From contig WOGZ01000311.1 in NCBI GenBank assembly GCA_009733775.1, forward strand, positions 1 through 38,527: 38,527 nt of DNA, given 5' to 3'. Numbering within the stretch: the stretch's first letter is position 1; the number at the start of each line of letters is the position of its first letter. A program made the position numbers and the translations under genes. Under the pieces are notes generated by a model, which did not search any database, was not told where the DNA came from, and saw only the letters and a list, made by a program, of their open reading frames with translations. Of this stretch, positions 10,261-20,899 are shown in pieces. The stretch comes from Alectoria sarmentosa (Eukaryota; Ascomycota; Lecanoromycetes; Lecanorales; Parmeliaceae).

Positions 10261-11020
10261 ATGAAATTATATAAATTCAAAGAATAAAATTTATGAAATT
10301 TTTGAAAAATCTCGAAGGGAAAATTCACAATTTTATTGATAAATGACGATTTCGATATTTGAAAGATAAATTGTTCATTTTTTTTATCGAAAAATTTGAA
10401 TATGTTATATCTCAAATCGATAAAATTTATATTCGAAATGATTGATTTAATATTTCAAAAGAATAAAACATTGAATTAAATAATTTATCAACGAATTATA
10501 AAACGATAACGATAACATTACATTTCGAAAAAATCACGAATCGCGATTTCGAAAAATGACGATTGAATTCATTATTGTTTAAAAGGTTTAAAATATAAAA
10601 AACCATTTAAATAACGTTGAAAACATTTTTTTAAATCGATTTATTGACGAAATGAAATATATATAAAATCACGATCATAAATGTTTGAGAGACATCACGA
10701 AAAAAGATTGAAAAATTAATCGAAAATTAAAATTTAATTTGCGTAAAAGATAATAAAAATAAAAAAAAAAAAAAATGATAAAATTCGAATAAAAATTGAA
10801 AAATGAAAAAAAGATTAATTATGATTAATATTCAAGAAAAGCATTTGATAAAAAATGTATAATCATAATTATATTTATAATGTTATAATTAAACATTTTA
10901 TGCTCAATGAAAAATCGAATAAATGATTTTTCAATAAAAATAAAGTTTATAATAACATTAAATTAAAAATCTTTATTGACGAAAATGAAAATTTATAAAC
11001 GAAATCGACGAAAATAATAA
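10261..11020 (+). pseudogene. LINE ORF2, degraded region between endonuclease and RT
   Basis: This is the expected place of the end of the endonuclease and the linker to RT. I could not identify a motif. Stops occur in all frames, and the RT downstream lies in a different frame from the endonuclease, so at least one indel lies here. Confidence 0.5.
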
Positions 11021-12110
11021 TAATCGTTAAAAAATATTATAAAAATTTATATATTATAAAATCATCGAAAAACACGATTTGATATGAGATTTTAAACAAT
11101 TTAATGAATAAAATATCATTAATAACGATTAAAAAATTGTTAATATTCATATCAATATGAAAAATGAAAAATATCATTCAATATGTGATTTTAGGAAAAT
11201 CGTTCGACAATAATGAATTGCTCTTTGAATATTATAAAATATTAATATTTTATTCGAAAAAAAAGTCGAATAATAAAGAATTTTCATTTTTAATGATTTA
11301 GAAATTAATAAACCTTTATCATTATATTCAAAAAATCGAGAAATTATTAAAAAATTAAATAAATGATTTATTAACGATATTTTATAAGAATAAAAGTTTA
11401 AAAACGAATATCAAAAATTATAAATCTCTTTTTATAATGAATATCGATTATAAATTTTTCATCGATATTTTTATGCAACGTTTAATGAAAACGTTAAAAA
11501 AGATTATTGTTTCGTAATAAACGAGGTTTTTATTAAAACGATTAATTAATAATAATATCAAGGCGATTCAATATTTAATTGCTCGATATAAATTTAATAT
11601 AAAGAATATTTAAAAAAAATGAGATTGCGTTACTTTTTTTAAATTAAAAAAATATATATGACAAAATAAGTTATACGTTTTTAATAAAAACATTATAATA
11701 ATTAAGGATTTTCGAGAACTTTATTTCGTAAATACGAATGTTATATCGTGATGTTTTCATTCGATTATATGTTAATGATTACATAAATGAAAAGATTTTT
11801 ATAAAATGCGAAATGAAATAAGAAGATCTTTTTAATTGTATTTTTTGTATAATCATTATTGAAAAGTTGATTTGATATTTGCAAATTAATATTTTTATTT
11901 AAAACATTATAATAAAATGTTAAATAATTAAGTTTTTAATGTATACGAATAATATCGTAATGATGATTCGAAATTAAATCGAGATAAATGCGATAATAAA
12001 GATATTGAATTTTTATTACCACGTTATCGAGATTCGAATAAATTAAACGAAATCGTTTTTGATAAAAATAAAAAACTTGTTATTTATTATCATATTAAAG
12101 ATCAATAATA
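11021..12110 (+). pseudogene. LINE ORF2 reverse transcriptase relic (L1-like)
   Basis: The order of motifs is that of LINE RTs: KKYYKNLYII; GKSFDNNELLFEYYK (11194-11238, canonical S-P-G-x-D-G-L-P-x-E-F-Y-K); NYKSLFIMNIDYKFF near 11420 (N-Y-R-P-I-S-L-L-N-x-D-Y-K); IIVS**TRFLLKRLINNN (D-Q-T-G-F-x-x-G-R); VNDYINEKIFIKCEMK near 11771 with EDLFNCIF (G-V-R-Q-G-D-P-L-S); and FMYTNNIV, where the catalytic Y-A-D-D has become Tyr-Thr-Asn-Asn at 11942-11953. The frame changes between about 11600 and 11770. The enzyme would carry out target-primed reverse transcription; this copy cannot. Confidence 0.88.
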
Positions 12111-13950
12111 TATCGATCAAAAAAAATTTATAAACATTTTAAAATTCTCATAAAAATCAAAATCGAAAGATCTTTATCGAAATTTTAAAAAATCATTTTA
12201 ATCAAGATATAAAACACGATAAATGTGTAATTTAAAAATCATTTATTCATTAAAAGACGAATATTGATCGCAAATGCATATATAATAACATTATTTAAAT
12301 ATGCGTTCAGATTTTTATAAATGTCGTTTAATATCAAATTCGAATTAAAAATGAAATATTATCGTTTCATTTAAAACAATAAAGTGAAAAAAATGATACG
12401 AAATTTATATTTATGTTATTTAAGAGATAAAAGCGATATTGACAATTACGACTTAAATAATATCATTAAAATTAATATTATATTTTAAATAATTAAATCG
12501 ATAAAATATTCGAAAATATCGTTTACGTTATTAATCAAAAACATTTTAATAATTTACGATAACATTTTGAATAAAGATTATATCTTCGACGCGATATCAA
12601 ATTTTTGAATTCAAATCTTCGACACACGATTAAATCACGTGTTTAAATTTTTATATTATATATAATTAATATAATAACAAATCAAAAGAATAAAGAAACT
12701 TATAATTATGCAATCGTTGCAATTAATGAACGAATTATTTATTATAAATATATAATATCATTTAAACATTAAATTTAATCAAAATATTTTAAATTTTGAA
12801 AATATCAAATTTTTTAAATCAATATATTAACGTGATTTTTGAGACATAAAAATAAAAATATTGAATCATATATAAAATTCAATATTAAAAATATCAATTT
12901 ATTTAAAAACAAAAGATTTCGATTATAAAAATAAAATCAAAACGTCGATTAAAAGATTTATAAAAAGTTATTTATTATCGAATTGAAATCGATAATTAAA
13001 AATCGAGAATTCGAGTTAATAACGAGCGAATCAATTATCTCGCAACGATTATAACATTATAATCAATAAAATAATACGAGATCGATCAACGAAAATGTTT
13101 TTATTCATAAAAAAAATCGATCAATACACGATATATAAGACATTTTTAAATTTAAGGTTTTATAATATCGATTTCAACTTCAAAATTGAAATATCGATTT
13201 TGACATATCAAAAACAATGTGATATATGAATGTTTAAAAATAAGATTTGATCAACGACGAGAATAAATTCGAGAATCTTTAAATCGAAGATTTATTATAA
13301 CGGTTTTTACACGAAAAAGTGAAAACGAAAAATAAAATGTTATAATTATCGAGAAAATTACAATTATGCCCTCATCATATAATTAATTTCACTTTTCATT
13401 ATATATAAATTAAATGTTCAATCGCGCAAGCGATTTAAGATGAATTTCGTTCAATATAAAAAATCTTAAATAACGTAAGAATCTTTGAAATATGAACAAT
13501 AAATACATTAATCGCGTTTATGATTATATGTTTTCATTAAATTCTCAGAGGCATTAATCGACGTCGATAACAAATCTTATATCAAATCGCGATTTAAATG
13601 ATTTAAAAGAATTATCTAACGCATTGATTTAATAAGTTTGAAAAATAACAATATTCGAATATCGCCCGAGATTATTATCGCTTTTTCATTTAAAAATAAA
13701 TTCATATAAATCATTTATTATATTTATATGAGCGATATGAAAATATCAAATATTTTAAATTGATATTTGAAGATTTGTGGAACGAATTCGCGAAAATAAT
13801 GAAAATGCGTAAAAAAAAATTTATATGTCTGATTCGATCTTAAAAAAGGGTTAAGATTATCGAACGTGTATAAAATAATAAGAATGTTGATTTCAAGAAC
13901 ATTGAAAAAAGAATATTCGAACAATCTATTTAAGGAAATGTGATGATCGA
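12111..13950 (+). pseudogene. LINE ORF2 C-terminal region and 3' part, uninterpretable
   Basis: Directly after YTNN the frame continues with MIRN and INAIIKILNFYY, typical of the region after the RT catalytic box. Beyond about 12200 I find no domain. A lysine- and asparagine-rich translation with many stops continues to about 13.9 kb and could be the C-terminal region plus 3' UTR. A minus-strand open stretch at 13724-13924 has no recognisable content and I treat it as chance. Confidence 0.45.
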
Positions 13951-14298
13951 TATAATCATCGATAATTAAATGTTTAACAACGACATCGAAACTAATTGAT
14001 TTTTTTTCGTATTATGCGTATTTTGTTTTTTGCAAAAGTTAAATGAGGATATAGTGATAATTTTCTTTCAATATCATCAACTCATTGTCCTCGATATTTT
14101 AATTGTGGTGAAGTGATTTATAGAATCGATTTTTTATAGGTTTCATTGATGGGATTACTTTATCGCGGCTATTTATAGTTAAATCAAATAAAACAAATTT
14201 TCAAGTTTATATAACAGAAATCAAAAAGGAAAATGAGTCACGATAACGAATTGTGAATGTGATGATGATTGTTTCAAGAAAAAATTATCGAAAGAAAG
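13951..14298. other. Spacer between LINE and A2
   Basis: About 350 bp, slightly richer in G+C than its surroundings (for example CAACTCATTGTCCTCGATAT near 14078). I see no gene or repeat boundary. The last five bases before A2 are GAAAG (14294-14298), the expected left target duplication of A2, whose partner is outside the window. Confidence 0.5.
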
Positions 14299-14423
14299 TG
14301 TCGAAATTTAGGTCACGTGATAGGTCACGTGACACGGGCGCATGCGTTCGTAATATAAGTCGCACTTTTCTCTATAGCACTCTTAAAGCAACACAATTAA
14401 GTGTTTTATATTATATTTTTACA
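14299..14423 (+). repeat. A2 5' LTR
   Basis: 125 bp, TGTCGAAATT to TTTTTACA, with one extra G relative to A1. Both CACGTG boxes are intact (14314-14319 and 14326-14331). Confidence 0.92.
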
Positions 14424-14612
14424 AATTATAAATCCGAACTTGCTCGACGATCGTTATAAATATAATTTATTTATTTATTGTTATGATTATAATTGTTTTT
14501 GAGCATTTTATGTTCATCGCAATAAAATAATTAATTATAAAGGTTTTTATTCAATTAATTTTTTTAAGATGAACAATTCTCATTTGCAAAATAATCTTTA
14601 AATTTAAATAAT

Positions 14613-16566
14613 TATAATCGAAATTCGAAGATTGAGATTTCTCAATCCTCGATAAATCGAAATTATTCGCTTTTAATCGAAATCGTATATGATTTACGAT
14701 TATACGATCGAATCATGATGAAATTTTTATAATATTATTAATTTCTTTGCGTGAGACACATTAAATAAAGAAAAATGCGCTTTTATTTTTATAATATTTT
14801 ATCAAGTTAATCATTTATATTTTTAACGATATATTGAATTAATAACACAAATTCAATAATTAAATAATAACATCATTATTAATTTGATTATCGTTTGAAA
14901 TAATTCAAAATTGATTTTATTATTATTTAAACGCTTAAAAACCTATTTGAAATCAAAAATAATAAATTTTATGTGTTAAAATTAACGTTTTGATCTCAAA
15001 AATCCTTTGAAAAAAAAGATTAAGACTTTATTATCGAATTTTTCATTCATTATTAATAACATTTTATTATTATAATCATAAAATTTGATTAATTTTAATT
15101 TCACGATGATAATCGTCGAAGCGAATATTTTGAATTCGAATTTTTAATTGAATAATATAAAAAGAATGCGAATTTTTTAAAAAAATCAACACGTTTATAA
15201 TTGCATTTAATATAATTTTAATCAAATTCAATTTTTATTATCAAATTTAAAATCAAATTTTTTATATTATTAACATTATTTCATTGCAATATTATCGTTT
15301 AAATTTATTATTAATTTTTATATAAACATTTTTCATTGTTATTGTAAAACTTTGAAACATAACGATAATAATTGATTGATATCGATAAAAATTTAAACGA
15401 TTTTGACGAAGATTAATAAAGCATTTTTTTCATTTTTTTCATTTTTTTCACATTATTGTTATGCGATAACGATTTTGAAATTAATGAAAAATCATTTAAC
15501 GTTTTAAACGATATCGAAATCTTTGATTTACGCGTTAAAGATAAACGATCTCGTTTATCAATTTTTTTTAAAACGTTCGAATCGTTCTTTAAATCGTTAT
15601 TAAATTTATTTGTTTTGACATTTTTTTAAAGCGATAATCTTTAAATCGATATTTTCGATTCGTTTTTAATTATGATAAAAATCTCATCTTCGTTATTCTC
15701 ATCATTATTATCAATTTTTTATATTTCTTTATTTATTTTTCTCGATATCGATGATTGAATTTAACGTTTAAAATATTATTAAAAATGTTTTTATAAATAA
15801 TGAAAACAACTTTTCTTTGATCTTCAGTATCATTTTAAAATCTATTATCGAATATATCAAATGAAATGAAGATATTAACGATTGATTAATGTTGAATAAT
15901 TTTTTATTTTTTATTAACATTATCAAATTTAAAGTTTACGTGATTATTCGTTAACGTCTTAATTACGTTAATCGTTAATTCATTAAAAAGCATAATGAAA
16001 ATTCTTAAATTATATTAAACGTCATCGATGTTTATTATAAACTTATAAATTTTAAATTTTATATCGAATTTATATGTTAATTATATAACATCAACATTAA
16101 TTTCGAAAAAGACGTTCATTAATACGAAAAGGATTTTCGTAAAATTAACGTCGAAATCGTTAATTTAAACGATTTGTTATTATTGTTAAAACTTTATCTC
16201 ATTTAATTTTTTCTCATAAAATTCGACGAAATTTATAATGTTTTTATAATAATTTATATTTAAATTTATATATTTTATGATTTGAACGCAATTAAATTTA
16301 ATTTGATTATTTATAATATAATAAACGAAAAGCGTTATATGCTCGTAATTAAAAAAAAAATGTTATTATATTCATTTATCGCAATAATAAAGATAAATAG
16401 TTCGTTAAAAACGATTTCGACGACTTTAATTTCATTAATCGCGAAATTTATGTTTTTATAAAATCGTTAATCGTAAATTTAAACATCTTTTTATTAAATA
16501 TTAAATCAAATTCTTTCATTTAAAATTTGAAAAGTTTATAAATAAATCAAAAAAGAAGAAGAAGAC
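14613..16566 (+). pseudogene. A2 gag relic
   Basis: Homologous to A1 gag over its whole length. The position of the A1 start codon reads ATA and is followed by a 1-base deletion, so the probable start is gone. Near 15421 a CATTTTTT unit is repeated, adding about 10 bp relative to A1. The zinc-knuckle region lies near 16330-16400. Stops are frequent. The C-terminal end is cut off by B just after the basic stretch encoded by the AAGAAGAAGACG segment. Confidence 0.75.
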
Positions 16567-16571
16567 GCAAA
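16567..16571. repeat. Left target-site duplication of B (GCAAA)
   Basis: GCAAA precedes the left LTR of B and recurs right after the right LTR at 30887-30891. The uninterrupted family-A sequence has it once. Confidence 0.93.
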
Positions 16572-16707
16572 TGTTAAAAGTAAATGAAACACTTGATTAA
16601 TTGAATAGTCGCAACAGAGCATCTAGATAAAAAATGTGTCAAGCCTCGACAAATCTTTCTTGCCTCGACAAACCTTTCATGTTTCAAATAATTAACACAT
16701 TTCAACA
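16572..16707 (-). repeat. B LTR, left copy (3' LTR of B)
   Basis: 136 bp, TGTTAAAAGT to ATTTCAACA on the plus strand. It differs from the right copy at 11 positions (10 transitions, one transversion). It holds two CTTGCCTCGA/CAAGCCTCGA-like half repeats in its middle. Confidence 0.92.
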
Positions 16708-17815
16708 CTTTCACATGATCGCATTGCAATTCGAAAATCAAAGTGTTTGAACCACCCCCCCCACCTCTTCATTCGAGATATCATATGACTTGAACGCCGG
16801 GTAGGAAGAGTGAAAGTCGAAAAAAGTCGAAAAAATTCGAAAAAGTAGTCGAAAACGCCCCATAATGACCCAGATATCAAACACGAGATTCAAAATTCGC
16901 GATGTTCAAAACTGGGTAGGAACAGTGAAAAAATCCGAAATCGGATTTTTTTTTTTCTTTTTTTTGACTATGTCCTTTTGAACATATTCGCCACGATGTC
17001 ACATAGAAAAAATTCCACTTTTTGACGAAAAACCGTTTTCTGACAAATTTATTTTCAGTTCATTTGATGCACACCAAAAATCGAGCGACACATGATCGAT
17101 GAATATATGTGGGGGTAAATATTTCGATTGAACGAAATATTTCGAATTGTATATGCATGCATGCGATCGGCTGCAAGGCCCATGAAGGTCGTTTCAAGGA
17201 ATTGATATTTGACAATAATGGTTGATAAGGTGCATGTAGATTACGATCGGTGTATTGCGACGATGATGATAATGATGATAACGACATTGATGACCTAGAA
17301 AAATGAACTTGATAGTCATAATGAAATTCTAAAGGGCGATTTGGCGATAGCGACCTTTCTGATGGCGACGCAATTCTCAAATTTGAAACGAACGTAAATA
17401 TAAGCCTTTTAAATAGATGCTCGTCAAGTTTGTGATTATAATTATAATAGCGATAAATCAATTTCAGGTTGAATTTTGAAAAAAGTTTAAAGCAATTAAT
17501 GAAAAATTCGACGATAACGATCTTATAAATAACGACATAAATTTCAAATTTGAATCGAACGTAAATATAAATCTTTTAAAAAGAAGTTTATAAAGTTTGT
17601 GATTGTAAATGCAATAGCGGTAAATTAATTTTAAATTGAGTTTTAATAAATTGAAGTTTGCTTGTATAAGACGTTAAGATTAATATTTGAGATTTTACGA
17701 ATAAATTCGATTAATTATTCGTAATGTGAGAATTAATCAGATGAAAGAGCTTTTATAAAAATAAAAAAAGAAATAATTCATTTATTTTTAAACGATGTTT
17801 TAGGTTTTATTTATT
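16708..17815 (-). other. B 3' tail: GC-richer, partly shared with family A, with a tandem duplication
   Basis: Lies between the RNase H end and the 3' LTR of B. About 16870-17475 is homologous, in reverse orientation, to the A1 tail 8990-9620 and the A3 tail 26690-27310. It has lost far fewer C and G than the A copies and includes eight consecutive C at 16755-16762. A segment of about 105 bp is duplicated (17372-17475 and 17532-17645). A 133-codon open frame on the minus strand (17060-17461) crosses it, but the A copies do not support it as a protein, so I read it as untranslated. Confidence 0.75.
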
Positions 17816-18560
17816 TTAAGGGCGTGATTCGAGGTTAATGAATTTGCGAAATAATTCGAATTTGTTTTTATAAAGAATTTTGATAAGATCGTTAATGATT
17901 TATTTATTAATAAACACGTATTATAAGTTGATATTATTATCAGCGATTTGATCGCGCATTTAATGATATTGAATATTAATGTGTTTGATATAATTATAAT
18001 ATTGAGAATTTTTAATAAACGCAATTACGTTTTAATTATCATTATAAATGATAATTATTTGAAACGTCTCATTGGGGCGGATTTGGCTCAAAAGATCTCT
18101 TAATCAAATGACTTTTTTGATGATTTACGTTTAATCGATGTATTTAATTTCATAAATAAATAATGCGATCGTAAATTGTCGTTTAAATGATTAATTAATA
18201 ATTTCATTTTTTAAATTAAAGATGTAATTTGAGATTGATTTACGAATATCGTGATCATTAATTCAATCGAAATTAATATAATCGATGAATTTTTGAAATG
18301 TATCTTTATAAATGAGGTGTTAATTGATAATCTCTTTTAAATAATGAAAAATACGCTTAATAATGATATAATGAGTCTTGATAAAATTGAAAATGTATTG
18401 AAAAATTATTAAAATAACGAAGATAATATCAGATTTAATATCGAGCATAACGTATATAAAAGATTTAATAATCGATTAATAAATTTGAAAAAGCTTTTTG
18501 AAAATTATATATTTTTTTTCGACAAATATCAATCGCAAATTAATCTTCATTAAAATAAAT
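17816..18560 (-). pseudogene. B RNase H relic and pol C-terminus
   Basis: The minus-strand frame reads IQYH*MRDQIADNN, then YVFINK*IINDLIK and ILYKNKFELFRKF, followed by a stop near 17816. These are the last conserved blocks of copia RNase H (Y-H-x-x-R-D, A-D-x-L-T-K). The stops sit at expected Trp and Gln codons. The catalytic part upstream is too degraded for residue calls. Confidence 0.8.
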
Positions 18561-19330
18561 TTTATTTTGATTTTTCACATTTTATGAGCATAAAGGAAAC
18601 GCTCGATGTAAACGAATTATCTTAATTATAAGATTCGATTAACACGATCGCGAGTTATTATCATTTTCAAATAATAATTGCAAAAATCGAGATCGCTCAT
18701 TTTGAATTTAATATTAAAAACATTTTTTATTCGTTGAATTTCAAATCGAAATGAATTAATAATAAAAACATCGTTCACATAAAAAGCGATAATGATATCA
18801 ATATTTGAATTAATGAAAACGTTGAAATCGATATCAATAAAAACGAGATTGATTTCTTTTATGTATTCAATAAAGATGTTATATTAAATTTGAGAAAATT
18901 GTTTTAAATCATAAAGAGTCTTATTGAATTTATAAATTTTATTAAAATACTTTTTTGAGATATATTTAATGAATTGTTGTATATAAATCTCTTTTTCAAC
19001 GTTATCGTAAAAAAAAGCGATTTTAACGTTCATTTGTTTTAAATTTCAATTCTCGATAACGATTAAAACGAAAATCGCTTTATAAAATATAAATTTGATT
19101 ATTAAAATGAAAATTTTATTAAAATTTAAGTTTTTTCGTTATTCGAAATCATAAATTATTCAATAAATCTTGAAGCGAATGATTTCGTCGCGAATTTCGC
19201 GTTTGATGATATAAATTCATTTATTATAAAAAGCAATGCGCCCTTTAAATAAATCGATAAGTTTTTAAATTTTATTTTTTAATAAAAAGTCATTCTCGTC
19301 GATCATGTCATTCTTTTATTATTTTCGATA
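18561..19330 (-). pseudogene. B reverse transcriptase relic (YVND)
   Basis: Reading right to left on the minus strand: ENDFLLKNKI, IIKREIRDEIIRFKIY, MNVKIAFFYDNVEKEIYIQQ, YKFNKTLYDLKQFSQI and IIAFYVNDVFIINSFRFE. This is the typical copia RT series. The catalytic box is Tyr-Val-Asn-Asp at 18770-18781 (minus), one G-to-A change from Y-V-D-D. Sequence differences from A1 at nearly every variable residue show that B is a separate family rather than an inverted A copy. Confidence 0.88.
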
Positions 19331-20440
19331 TGAATTATTAATAATGATTTTTTTATAGATTTTTGATTTATACGATTTCATTGCGCTAACAACTTAAGTA
19401 ATCATCATATAAAATTAAATAAAATTTAACGAAAGATCGCGCGATATGAGATAAGAATGATTTGAATAAAACGACACATTATTTAATTCATCGTTTTGAA
19501 AAATGAAAATTGATAATGATGATGAATTGAAAATTGATGCGTTAATTTCAAAGGGATTTGAAAATGTAATAATTATAAAAAGCTTAAATCTAATCGATTG
19601 AATAAACTCATCAACGTTTATCTCGTTTATAAATAATTAATTTTCAATAACGAGAGACGTTATAAACGCCGAATCAATTTTTTTCATAATTGAATTAATT
19701 AACAATTGTGAATCAGATAAAGAATTATTCTTTTTTAAATCTTAAACGATTTTAAAAGATCGAATGATGTTGCTATTTGATAATAATATGTGATAAATAT
19801 AATCGTTTTCGTAATCGATAAGAACTTTTTTGATAACGCGTTTTTAATTTTTTTTTTAATTATTAATGAGTTTGCGTAAAATAATAAAGCTTGAAATTTT
19901 AATGCGACGTATATAATTTAAATAAGATTTATAATTCGTGTGAATTTAATACGAAATGAATTTGCGCGATTATATAAGATTTCGATTATAAAAATAATTG
20001 ATAATTAATATAAGTTTTGATTAATATTCTTAATCAAGATTAATGTTTTTAATAATAATGTTAACAATGTTGAAAAGCGTTTAATCAAATCGTTCGACGA
20101 TCTCATTTTATTTAAAATTTTCAAAATGAATAAATTTTTATATGATGTTATAATTAACACGATAAATGTCAAAATTAAAGTTTTCGTATTTATCATCATA
20201 ATTAATTCGAAGATGTTTGATAATGATATTTTTATGTTGATTTTTAATTTAATAACGTTTGAAGATAAAGAAGATTTCGTTTTTATGTTTAATAATTTTA
20301 ATTTTAAAACGTTTATTTTAATCATTAATGAAAATAATAAAATATTTATCGTTAAAACGATCGCGGGAAATAATGAGATTATAAATATCGTTGTGAATTA
20401 AATTTAAAGGTTTTTTTTTAAAACGAATGTGAGATTTATG
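19331..20440 (-). pseudogene. B integrase relic
   Basis: The minus-strand translation around 20240-20365 gives DRFNDKYFIIFIND followed by NKRFKIKIIKHKNEIFFIF, matching the copia integrase core around its first strands (K-Y-F-x-x-F-I-D-D). Further on, NEIVERFD*TLFNIVN near 20070-20110 keeps the Val-Glu-Arg context of the catalytic Glu, in contrast to A1. An overlapping plus-strand open frame at 20126-20401 is the mirror of this gene. Confidence 0.82.
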
Positions 20441-20580
20441 CGATATTTTTTGCGCCTTTTTGATTGCGCAAAAAATATAAGATTTTTTATTAACGATAAC
20501 TTTGAATAAATCGATGTCTTTAAATAATTTAATTAATTTATGAACGTTTTAATGTCTCAAATAACTTATGCGGGTATATT
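20441..20580 (-). pseudogene. B integrase zinc region, part left of A3
   Basis: The minus-strand translation includes KSYIFCAIKKA, resembling the second half of the HHCC zinc region (C-x-x-C...K-A) that precedes copia integrase. A3 inserted just upstream of it, separating it from the protease side at 27759. Confidence 0.6.
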
Positions 20581-20585
20581 ATAAA
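20581..20585. repeat. Left target-site duplication of A3 (ATAAA)
   Basis: ATAAA directly before the A3 5' LTR, equal to 27754-27758. Confidence 0.9.
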
Positions 20586-20710
20586 TGTCAAAATTTAGGT
20601 CACGTGATAGGTCACGTGACACGGACGCATGCGCTCGTAGCATAGATCGCACTTTTTTTCATAACACTCTTAAAATAATACAACTTAATGTTCTATATCA
20701 TATTTTTATA
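20586..20710 (+). repeat. A3 5' LTR
   Basis: 125 bp, TGTCAAAATT to TTTTTATA. The terminal CA has become TA. Both CACGTG boxes are intact (20601-20606 and 20613-20618). Confidence 0.92.
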
Positions 20711-20899
20711 AATTATAAATTCGAATTTGCTCGACGATCGTTATAAGCATAATTTATTTATTTATCATTATAATTATAATTGTTTTCAAACATTTCATAT
20801 TCATCGCAATGAAATAATCAATTATAAAAATCTTTATTTAATCAATCTTCTTGAAATGAATAATTTTCATTTACAAAATAATTTTTAATTTGAATAATT

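Larger units (their letters stand above)
10055..13950 (+). mobile_element. LINE (non-LTR retrotransposon), right part
   Basis: Continuation of the LINE split by A1. It holds the rest of the endonuclease, the reverse transcriptase and a long uninterpretable 3' portion. The right end is not marked by a clear poly(A) or target duplication, so 13950 is approximate. It carries both RIP-type stops and frameshifts. Confidence 0.75.
14299..16571 (+). mobile_element. A2: family-A copia element, left part
   Basis: Contains the 5' LTR, primer site, leader and most of gag, then stops abruptly at 16571 where element B begins. It resumes at 30892 with the very next bases of the family-A sequence (ATCGATATC after GCAAA). 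Comparison with A3, which reads GACGCAAATCGATG uninterrupted near 22850, shows that only B and a 5-bp duplication separate the halves. Confidence 0.92.

Noticed and set aside
16572..16707. Solo LTR of family B
   Set aside because: Its partner is at 30751-30886 with the same GCAAA duplication, and B coding motifs lie between them.
17060..17461. 133-codon minus-strand open frame as a real gene
   Set aside because: It lies in the shared 3' tail, crosses a tandem duplication, has no start or motif support and is not conserved as a frame in A1 or A3.
20126..20401. 91-codon plus-strand open frame
   Set aside because: The minus strand of the same bases encodes the B integrase core (DKYFIIFIND), so this is a mirror frame.
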